This document shows, in pieces, positions 1 through 7,109 of a stretch of DNA of 17,180 nt. The DNA comes from Acidobacteriota bacterium (GTDB taxonomy: Bacteria; Acidobacteriota; Thermoanaerobaculia; Multivoradales; JAHEKO01). Below the pieces are notes generated by a model. The model did not search any database, was not told where the DNA came from, and saw only the letters and a program-made list of their open reading frames with translations. The stretch spans positions 1-17,180 of the forward strand of contig JAUWSP010000008.1 of assembly GCA_030610025.1 (NCBI GenBank), written 5' to 3'. Position 1 is the stretch's first letter. The number at the start of each line of letters is the position of its first letter. The position numbers were made by a program, and so were the translations under genes.

Positions 1-2
1 CT

Positions 3-83
3 GGGGTCGGCGAGCCCTTACCCTCCGAGGTCGTCAGAGGCATGCTCCTGTTGCGGGCCAATACCCTGGCGAGGGGGTTTTGA
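3..83 (+). pseudogene. hutH: upstream part of hutH reading frame, ending at in-frame TGA
   Basis: The reading frame from base 3 encodes GVGEPLPSEVVRGMLLLRAN and then TLARGF before a TGA at 81-83. This is the conserved segment of histidine ammonia-lyase just before the MIO loop. Downstream of the TGA the same frame continues as [20 protein letters not shown], so no frameshift is involved. The family normally has Ser at the TGA position (G-Y/H/F-S-G-V-R), which one base change (TCA to TGA) would explain. By distance to the MIO triad the window opens near residue 86 in Pseudomonas numbering, so the true start lies off the left edge. This entry and the next are parts of one gene; whether the break is biological or a sequencing error cannot be told here. 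Confidence 0.75.
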
Positions 84-86
84 GGG

Positions 87-1262
87 GTGCGACCGGAGTT
101 GGTCGAGTTTCTGCTGGGCATGCTCAACCGGGACCTCTTGCCAATGGTCCCCAGTCGGGGCTCTGTCGGGGCGAGTGGTGATCTGGCGCCTCTGGCTCAC
201 CTGGCTTTGCCGGTGATCGGCCGGGGTAGGGTTCGATTCGAGGGCGTGGAGATGGTGACGGAGGAAGGTCTTCGGAGGGCCGGGCTCGAGCCTGTCGGCT
301 TGGAGCCGAAAGAAGGCCTGGCTTTGATCAATGGCACTCAGGCGATGAGCTCCCTGTTGGCCCTGGCCGTACTCGAGGTTCGACGTCTGGTGAAGGCTGC
401 CGATCTGATCGGGGCGTTGAGCACCGAAGCCCTTCTCGGCACCGACACCCCCTTCCACTCGCGCATTCACGACCTGAGGCCGTACCCAGGGCAGCAAGCA
501 AGCGCCGCCAATCTTTGGAATCTGATGCAGGGCTCGGAACTGCTCGAGTCGCACCGACTGGACGATCCGCGGGTCCAGGACCCCTACTCGGTTCGATGCA
601 TGCCCCAGGTCCACGGGGCGGTCCGCGATGTCTTGACGGATGTGGAGCGTCGCCTCGCAACGGAGATGAACGCGGTCACCGACAACCCACTGGTCTTCGC
701 CGAGGACGACGAGATCCTGAGTGGTGGGAATTTCCATGGTGAACCCATCGCCATGGGTGCCGACTTCCTGGCCATCGCGACGGCCGAGTTGGGCTCCATC
801 AGCGAGCGGCGAATCGACAAGCTCACGGACTCTGCCTTTTCTGGGTTGCCACCGTTCTTGACGGAGGATCCTGGGCTGAACTCGGGCTTCATGATCGGTC
901 AGGTCACCGCGGCGGCCCTGGTCAGTGAGAACAAGACCATGAGCCACCCGGCGAGCGTCGACTCGATTCCGACCTCGGCGGAGAAGGAGGATCACGTCTC
1001 CATGGGCATGTGGGCGGCCCTCAAACTGGGCCAGGTCGTCAGGAATGTCGATCGAATTCTGGCCATCGAGCTGCTGGCGGCCGCCCAGGGAATCGATCTG
1101 AGACGGCCCCTGCGGTCGAGTCCGGCCCTGGAACGCTTGCACGAATCGATCCGCACCTTCGTGCCGAAGTGGGAAGAAGATCGCGAGCTGGCTCCCGATC
1201 TCGCTGTGGCGGAGACCTTCGTCACCGACGAGATCGAGCCTCATATCAGCGACCTGCAGTGA
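87..1262 (+). CDS. hutH: histidine ammonia-lyase (histidase), C-terminal four fifths, downstream of an in-frame stop
   Basis: Histidase deaminates L-histidine to trans-urocanate plus ammonia, the first step of histidine use, in the cytoplasm. The electrophilic MIO cofactor forms from the Ala-Ser-Gly triad at 171-179 inside [15 protein letters not shown]. Other family signatures follow in order: [15 protein letters not shown] (about 588-632), GNFHGEP, the long [20 protein letters not shown] stretch, and [20 protein letters not shown]. The C-terminus is intact and ends in TGA at 1260-1262. The family is about 500 residues; the 391 codons from GTG 87 lack the N-terminal region, including the catalytic Tyr (Tyr53 in Pseudomonas). 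GTG 87 falls inside a conserved motif and has no convincing ribosome site, so it is only the nominal start of the open part. hutU begins 23 nt downstream, so they are probably one operon. Identity is certain; function depends on the TGA at 81-83. Confidence 0.93.
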   Translation: MRPELVEFLLGMLNRDLLPMVPSRGSVGASGDLAPLAHLALPVIGRGRVRFEGVEMVTEEGLRRAGLEPVGLEPKEGLALINGTQAMSSLLALAVLEVRRLVKAADLIGALSTEALLGTDTPFHSRIHDLRPYPGQQASAANLWNLMQGSELLESHRLDDPRVQDPYSVRCMPQVHGAVRDVLTDVERRLATEMNAVTDNPLVFAEDDEILSGGNFHGEPIAMGADFLAIATAELGSISERRIDKLTDSAFSGLPPFLTEDPGLNSGFMIGQVTAAALVSENKTMSHPASVDSIPTSAEKEDHVSMGMWAALKLGQVVRNVDRILAIELLAAAQGIDLRRPLRSSPALERLHESIRTFVPKWEEDRELAPDLAVAETFVTDEIEPHISDLQ

Positions 1263-1285
1263 CGAGCGAGGAGGAGACACCTGTG

Positions 1286-2938
1286 ATGACCACCAGAGCC
1301 ACCATACGAGCCCCGCGGGGAACCACCATCAGTTGCAAGGGGTGGCAGCAGGAGGCGGCGCTGCGCATGTTGATGAACAACCTGGACCCCGAAGTGGCCG
1401 AGCATCCGGAGGAGTTGATCGTCTACGGAGGGTCGGGCAAGGCGGCTCGCAACTGGGAGTGCTACGAGGCCATCGTCGCCAGTCTGAAGAGGTTGGAGGA
1501 CGACGAGACCCTGTTGGTGCAGTCTGGCAAGCCCGTGGCCATCTTCAAGACCCACGAAGAGGCCCCCAGGGTCCTGATCGCCAACGCCCTCCTGGTACCC
1601 CATTGGGCGACGGCCGACGAGTTCAGGAGGCTGGAGGGCCTGGGCCTCACCATGTTCGGGCAGATGACGGCCGGCTCGTGGATCTACATCGGCACCCAGG
1701 GAATTCTTCAGGGCACCTACGAGACCCTGGCGGAGTGCGCCCGCCAGCATTTCGAGGGCTCGCTCCGGGGTACCCTCACCGTGACAGCCGGTCTTGGCGG
1801 CATGGGAGGAGCCCAGCCCCTGGCGGTAACGATGAACGACGGTGTCTGCCTGGTGGCCGAAGTCGATCCCAGCAGGATCCAGCGGCGCTTGGAAACCCGT
1901 TACCTGGACGAGGCAGCACCCGACATCGCCTCTGGGGTCGAGCTGGCTCTGGCGGCGAAGCAGGCAGGCCGAGCCGTTTCCATCGGTGTCGAGGCCAACG
2001 CGGTGGACCTGCTCGAGTATCTGATTGAGCAGGAGATTACGCCGGAAGCTCTGACCGACCAGACTTCGGCTCACGATGCACTCAACGGTTATGTTCCCCA
2101 CGGAATGTCCTTTCAGGAGGCTCTGGAGCTCAGGAACGCCGATCCCACGTTGTACGAGTCGAAATCCATGGCTTCCATGGCGGCGCACGTCCGTGCCATG
2201 CTGACGCTGCAGCAGCGTGGAGCCGTGACCTTCGACTACGGCAACAATCTCCGTGGTCAGGCGCTGGAGGCGGGTGTCGAGGACGCTTTCGAGATCGGTG
2301 GCTTCGTGCCGCTGTTCGTCCGCCCCCTCTTCTGTGAAGGCAAGGGCCCTTTTCGTTGGGCGGTTCTGTCGGGCGATCCAAAGGATCTCGCGGCCACGGA
2401 CGAGGCGATTCTGGAGCTCTTTCCGGAGGATGAAGCGCTCTCCCGGTGGATTCGACTGGCCAGGGAGACGGTGGCTTTCCAGGGATTGCCGTCACGCATC
2501 TGCTGGCTCGGCTATGGTGAGCGCGCCAAGGCGGGAAAGGCCTTCAACGACCTCGTGGCCAGCGGCAAGGTCTCGGCACCGATCGTCATCGGCCGCGATC
2601 ATCTGGACTGCGGCTCGGTGGCGTCGCCGAATCGAGAGACCGAGGGCATGAAGGATGGTTCCGACGCGATCGCGGACTGGCCGATCCTCAACGCCCTGCT
2701 GAACGCCATCAACGGTGCCTCGTGGGTCTCGGTTCACCATGGGGGCGGGGTCGGCATCGGCTATTCGCTGCACGCCGGGATGGTCATCGTGGCCGATGGC
2801 ACGCCGGCAGCGGCGAAGCGACTCGAGCGGGTCTTGACGGGCGACCCGGGAATCGGGGTGGCCAGGCACGCCGACGCCGGGTACGAGCAGGCCATCGACA
2901 ATGCTCGTCGCCAAGGCATCGATATCCCGATGCTCTGA
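1286..2938 (+). CDS. hutU: urocanate hydratase (urocanase)
   Basis: Urocanase uses a tightly bound NAD+ to hydrate urocanate to 4-imidazolone-5-propionate, the second step of histidine breakdown. The product is 550 residues, the usual length. Signatures seen: [17 protein letters not shown] near the N-terminus, the [19 protein letters not shown] nucleotide-binding segment (around residues 169-187), [27 protein letters not shown], the [10 protein letters not shown] motif with Cys406, [20 protein letters not shown], and the Gly-rich [18 protein letters not shown] 1286 is preceded by GAGGAGGAG (1268-1276), 9 nt away; GTG 1283 directly before it is also possible. The open frame extends upstream to 1010, but that overlaps hutH and lacks family similarity. 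hutI and the later hut genes are not in the window. Confidence 0.97.
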   Translation: MTTRATIRAPRGTTISCKGWQQEAALRMLMNNLDPEVAEHPEELIVYGGSGKAARNWECYEAIVASLKRLEDDETLLVQSGKPVAIFKTHEEAPRVLIANALLVPHWATADEFRRLEGLGLTMFGQMTAGSWIYIGTQGILQGTYETLAECARQHFEGSLRGTLTVTAGLGGMGGAQPLAVTMNDGVCLVAEVDPSRIQRRLETRYLDEAAPDIASGVELALAAKQAGRAVSIGVEANAVDLLEYLIEQEITPEALTDQTSAHDALNGYVPHGMSFQEALELRNADPTLYESKSMASMAAHVRAMLTLQQRGAVTFDYGNNLRGQALEAGVEDAFEIGGFVPLFVRPLFCEGKGPFRWAVLSGDPKDLAATDEAILELFPEDEALSRWIRLARETVAFQGLPSRICWLGYGERAKAGKAFNDLVASGKVSAPIVIGRDHLDCGSVASPNRETEGMKDGSDAIADWPILNALLNAINGASWVSVHHGGGVGIGYSLHAGMVIVADGTPAAAKRLERVLTGDPGIGVARHADAGYEQAIDNARRQGIDIPML

Positions 2939-2992
2939 GGGGAGGGTGGCACCATCGACCGCGGCCCGGTTCGCCAGCGAGTAAGCCGATCC

Positions 2993-5900
2993 ATGAACAC
3001 CGATCTCCATGCCTCCAGACGGAAGGCGTGGCTCATGGCCGCGCCATTCCTGATCGCTCTGCTGGGCCTGCTGATCTATGCGTTCGCGATCGGGTCTGGT
3101 GGAGACCCTGATGACCTGCGGCTTGGCATCGAGCGTGGGTATGAAGAGGTTTGGGCGGACCTCGATCGGGTCGGCGAGCGAGCGGCTTCCCTTCTAGAGC
3201 AGCCTCCTTCGGGAGAGAGTGAGCTCCTGGCGGCTTTTCAGGGACTGTCCCGGATTGACGATCAGAAGGAGCTTCCTGGCCTCTCGATCTACCTGCTCGA
3301 TCCCCAGGGCAGCCCGACGGTTTGGGCGGGCGAAGGGCTGGTTCACGATCTGGAGCCCCAAGCGGCGCTGCGGCTCGGGAGGACTTTCTTGGCGAGCTTC
3401 AGCTCGGTGAGTCTGATGAGTGTGCAGACTCTCGGGGGAGCGAGCGCCGATTGGCGCCTGGTCGCAGGTAGCAGCTTCTCGGTCGACGGATTGCCGTTCT
3501 CCACCCGGTCGACTGCTTCCAGGGCGCGCTATTTGCGTTGGACCCTCATGGAGCCGGGCACGCCTTCGATGGAAGACCTGCTGAGGGTCGAGCTTCCCGA
3601 CACGCCGACTCTCGTGGTCGATATCGGCTCGCCGCAGGCCTCGTCCTGGTGGCGCTCAGAAATGGGCAGGATTGCGAGGATCGCGTGCCTCGTCCTCGGT
3701 CTGCTTCTGCTCACACAAGCAGGGTTGCGTCTTTCCCAGCCTGACGCTCTTCTCGAACAAGGACGCCGAATACCCTCTGGGCTGTCCCGTTCAGAGGCCT
3801 TGCTCGCGGGTGGATTGATGGCCCTGATGTTGGCGAGCGGCGCCGAATCGTGGGCAGTCGTGTTGGCTCCGGCGGGCCTGATCCTCGCGACGTTGGGATT
3901 GGGACGAGCGCCGTTGAAGAACCGACCACGGCTAGCCGTGCTGTTGGGCGTGGCTGCCACTGTCGTACTGCTGGCGCTGGCCATCGCCGTCCAGAGTGGG
4001 CGTGGGCCGCGCGATATCGGGCAGGGACTGACCGCGGGGTCGGAGAACCTGGCCAGTGGCCTGGCGATCGTCTCGCTGGCCGTCGGCCTCCTGTCTCTGG
4101 CTTGGGGGGGGAAGAAGGAGGCTGCCACCGACACCACCCGATGGGCTTGGCTGGCCCTCGCAGCCCTGATGGTCGCTGGAGCTTCTCAAGACCTGGCCTG
4201 GGTGGCCGCCGGTGGCCTCCTCGTAGCCGGTGCCGCGATTGGGGCCTGGTGCTGGAGCGGCTTCAGGGGAGCGCGGACGACGTCGCTCCTGACCCTGGTG
4301 CTTCTTGCCGCTGTGACTGCTGCCGTCAGTTGGCAAATCGCGTCGCGCATCTGCCGCCTCCAGGAGTTGGAGCTCACGATACTGCCCGCCACCGCGCTGC
4401 CGACGGAAGAGGAGATGGATCGGGTCTCTGCAGAGCTTGCCGAGTTCTTCATCGCCAGGAACGACGAGGACTTCTCGGTGGGTGATGCCGAGGGTCTTGG
4501 CAGGCGGGACCTGGCCTTCGAGGTCTGGCACCAGTCACCGCTGGCCTCCTACGGAGCTCTGTCCGCCTTGACTGTCGAGTCTCCCGAAGGGTGGCGCTCC
4601 ACCTTCTCTTTCGGTTTGCCGATGGGCGAGGAGGGCGATCTGGATCCGGCACCTTCCCGATGGGAGAGCTTGCGGGTACCGGGTTGGGACCGGGCGCTTC
4701 TCGGAGGGGACGGCTTCCTGCTGTTGCATGGAAAGCCATGGGCGCGCGTGCACTTCTGGCTGGCGCTGAGGCCGGGGTTCCGGCTCGAATCCGAGGGCGC
4801 GGAGGATCTGGCAGCCGGCTTGCTCCGAGGCGGCCCAGCTGCCCGCGGTCCGGCGCAGCAGGAGCTCGGGACCGCCATCTTCGTGCTCTACGATCGCGCT
4901 GGAAGCCCATTGTTGAGTCCGTGGCCTGAAGCCCCACGCCTGGAGGATCGTTTTCTCCAGGGGGGGCGCGGCGTGACAAAGACTCCGGACGGGCCGGCGG
5001 ATGTCGTCGCAGAGAAGGATCTGGACGCCATCCGGGCTCTCCTTCTGCCTCGCCTCGGTCCGCTTGGCTCATTGCGGATGGTCGGCCTCCAGGTTGTCGA
5101 CATCGTTGCCATTGTCGGTCTACTGGCCCTGATCGTGGTGCTGCCGGGTCTGCGTTGGCGAGACCTCCGGCTCGGTCTTCGCCGTACCTGGCGCTCCTAC
5201 TCGAAACGATTGCTTCTGGTGTACGCGTTGCTGCTACTCGTACCTCTTCTGTTGATGAACGCGCTGGTAGTTCGCTTGCTGGAGGAGAGATTGCAGGTGG
5301 AACAGCAGGCTGCGGGGAGGGCGGCTCTGGAGTCTGCGCAACAGGTTCTGGGAGAGTACATCCTGTCGCTCCAGCCTGGCTTCGGAATCGACGCGGCCCT
5401 GGATGACGAGTTGCTGATCTGGCTTTCGAGTGTCGTTCATCACGAGGTCAACCTCTATTGGCGCAGCAACGTCTACGCTTCGAGCAAACCGGAGCTGTTC
5501 ACGGCCGGCTTTCTTCCCAAGCGGATTCCGGGAGAGATGTTCTCCAGGCTGACCCTGCTGGGTCACGAGGTCTCGTCCCGTATCAACCGGGCGGGCGACG
5601 TCGAGTATCTGGAGCTCTACGCACCCCTCACGGTGCCGGGAGTGCCGCTCGAGCAGAGTCGTCTCTTCCTGTCGATTCCATTGCTGGCTCAACAGGAGGA
5701 AACGCAAGCCGAAATTGGCGCCATTCGGCGCGCGGCGATCCTGGGGATGTCGATCCTCCTCCTGATCGTGGCCGCTCTCGGCAGTCGATTGGCCCGCGGC
5801 TTCACCGAACCGTTGATGGAGATCGTCGAGGGAACCCAGCGGATTGCAGGCGGTGAGACGTCACTGCGCCTGAAGCCGACCGAGTTGGAGCTGGCGACGC

Positions 5901-6976
5901 TGGTCGATGCCATCGACCGAATGGCCAGTCGAATCGCCGAAGGCCGGCGCCAGATCCTGCGCGAGAAGGATGTCGTGGAGATGGTGGTCGACAACATCAC
6001 GGCTGGCGTGGTGTCTCTGGATACCGAGCGTCGGGTGCTGACAGCGAATCGTGTGGCCGTCGGGTTGTTGGCCTGTGAGGTCGGCAACCCGATCGACGAG
6101 GCCCTGGATTCCGAGGCTCGTCTGGAGCCGATCTCGAGATGGCTGGCGGGCACCACGGACCGGTTGTCGCAAGAGACAGTTCACCTGGAGGGCCCGGAGT
6201 CGGAAGAGCGCCAGGAGTGGTCCCTGGTCTGGGCGCCCCTCCCGGGCCCGGGCGAGCCTTCGGCCCTGCTGGTCGTCGAGGACGTTACCGAAGTGCTTCG
6301 CGGCCAGCGTCTGGAGGCCTGGGCCGAGATGGCTCGCATGATCGCTCACGAGATCAAGAACCCGCTGACGCCGATTCGCCTCTCGGCCGAGCATCTGAGA
6401 GAGGTCTATGCCAGCGATCCAGAGGGCCTCGAGGGCGTGTTCGAGAGCTGCACCACGAACATCTTGAAACAAGTGGGCGAGCTGCAGGAGATCGCCAGCG
6501 AGTTCTCTACCTACAGCAAGATTCCCAAAATGAACGCGACGCGCACGAATCTGGTGGAGGTCGTGCGGGAGGTCGCGAACGCTTACCAGACGGCTCCCCC
6601 TCGGGGAGTGGAGATCTCGCTCGCGTCATCGACCGACATCGTGATGGCCGATCTCGACGCGCGGCTCGTGAGCCGAGCCCTGCGCAATCTGATCGAGAAT
6701 GCCCTCAACGCCACGCCAACCGGAGGTAGGGTGGAGATTCGGGTCGATGTTGAAGACGGGCGGGCGAGAATCTCGGTTGCCGACAACGGGCCAGGCGTGG
6801 AGCCGGAGCTGCTATCCCGGATCTTCGAGCCCTATTTCTCGACTCACGACTCGGGTACCGGCCTCGGATTGCCCATCGCTTGTCGGATTGCGGAGGAGCA
6901 CCTCGGGGGGGTCACGGCTCACAATCGAAAAGAGGGTGGGCTGGAGGTAGCGATCAGCTTGCCTGTCGTATCGTAG
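2993..6976 (+). CDS. large multi-pass sensor histidine kinase, NtrY-like catalytic core
   Basis: A 1327-residue membrane kinase, far longer than typical NtrY (about 700-770). Hydrophobic stretches suggest about 12 spans: residues 14-34, 226-247, a cluster of seven between 270 and 452, then 700-720, 740-763 and 915-935. Basic loops sit on the side predicted to be cytoplasmic, leaving three extracytoplasmic regions (about 35-222, 453-698, 764-914). After the last span come a HAMP-like linker (about 936-990), a PAS-like region (about 995-1105), the HisKA motif MIAHEIKNPLTPIRLSAEHL with phospho-acceptor His1119, and a HATPase domain with N box NLIENALNA (from 1232), DNGPG (1264-1268) and GTGLGL (1288-1293). 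The HEIKNPLTPI form is typical of NtrY. It starts 54 nt after hutU. No response regulator is visible, so its partner and signal are unknown; a nitrogen link is inference. The Shine-Dalgarno before ATG 2993 is weak; ATG 3035 is an alternative start. G-runs of 7-8 bases occur at 4104, 4960 and 6905. Confidence 0.93.
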   Translation: MNTDLHASRRKAWLMAAPFLIALLGLLIYAFAIGSGGDPDDLRLGIERGYEEVWADLDRVGERAASLLEQPPSGESELLAAFQGLSRIDDQKELPGLSIYLLDPQGSPTVWAGEGLVHDLEPQAALRLGRTFLASFSSVSLMSVQTLGGASADWRLVAGSSFSVDGLPFSTRSTASRARYLRWTLMEPGTPSMEDLLRVELPDTPTLVVDIGSPQASSWWRSEMGRIARIACLVLGLLLLTQAGLRLSQPDALLEQGRRIPSGLSRSEALLAGGLMALMLASGAESWAVVLAPAGLILATLGLGRAPLKNRPRLAVLLGVAATVVLLALAIAVQSGRGPRDIGQGLTAGSENLASGLAIVSLAVGLLSLAWGGKKEAATDTTRWAWLALAALMVAGASQDLAWVAAGGLLVAGAAIGAWCWSGFRGARTTSLLTLVLLAAVTAAVSWQIASRICRLQELELTILPATALPTEEEMDRVSAELAEFFIARNDEDFSVGDAEGLGRRDLAFEVWHQSPLASYGALSALTVESPEGWRSTFSFGLPMGEEGDLDPAPSRWESLRVPGWDRALLGGDGFLLLHGKPWARVHFWLALRPGFRLESEGAEDLAAGLLRGGPAARGPAQQELGTAIFVLYDRAGSPLLSPWPEAPRLEDRFLQGGRGVTKTPDGPADVVAEKDLDAIRALLLPRLGPLGSLRMVGLQVVDIVAIVGLLALIVVLPGLRWRDLRLGLRRTWRSYSKRLLLVYALLLLVPLLLMNALVVRLLEERLQVEQQAAGRAALESAQQVLGEYILSLQPGFGIDAALDDELLIWLSSVVHHEVNLYWRSNVYASSKPELFTAGFLPKRIPGEMFSRLTLLGHEVSSRINRAGDVEYLELYAPLTVPGVPLEQSRLFLSIPLLAQQEETQAEIGAIRRAAILGMSILLLIVAALGSRLARGFTEPLMEIVEGTQRIAGGETSLRLKPTELELATLVDAIDRMASRIAEGRRQILREKDVVEMVVDNITAGVVSLDTERRVLTANRVAVGLLACEVGNPIDEALDSEARLEPISRWLAGTTDRLSQETVHLEGPESEERQEWSLVWAPLPGPGEPSALLVVEDVTEVLRGQRLEAWAEMARMIAHEIKNPLTPIRLSAEHLREVYASDPEGLEGVFESCTTNILKQVGELQEIASEFSTYSKIPKMNATRTNLVEVVREVANAYQTAPPRGVEISLASSTDIVMADLDARLVSRALRNLIENALNATPTGGRVEIRVDVEDGRARISVADNGPGVEPELLSRIFEPYFSTHDSGTGLGLPIACRIAEEHLGGVTAHNRKEGGLEVAISLPVVS

Positions 6977-7109
6977 TGATGTGGCGAAGGGATCCTCAAC
7001 CGCGTAGCGTTGCGCGAGATTGCGATACCATCGGCTTCCAGGTTTTTTGGTCGTGCCGGCTTCGTCGGTGCAACCCGTCCAAGAACAGTCCTGATTCGAG
7101 GTCTCTCTC
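6977..7109. other. intergenic leader between kinase and metallopeptidase genes
   Basis: About 133 nt without a gene. I see no strong hairpin terminator and no convincing -35/-10 pair; a GAGGT Shine-Dalgarno at 7098-7102 sits 7 nt before the peptidase ATG. The gap is long enough to hold a separate promoter for the downstream gene. Confidence 0.4.

Noticed and set aside
81..83. Selenocysteine or TGA reassignment at the hutH stop
   Set aside because: Family residue is Ser rather than Cys, no SECIS-like hairpin is apparent just after it, and TGA is the normal stop of most genes in the window.
18..1280. 420-codon open frame on the - strand opposite hutH
   Set aside because: Antisense shadow of a well-conserved gene; no recognisable domain and low-complexity Arg/Gln-rich translation.
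1010..1285. N-terminal extension of the hutU frame
   Set aside because: It overlaps hutH, lacks urocanase similarity, and a strong GAGGAGGAG site points to ATG 1286.
1241..2188. 315-codon - strand open frame opposite hutU
   Set aside because: Antisense shadow; hutU covers the full region with canonical motifs.
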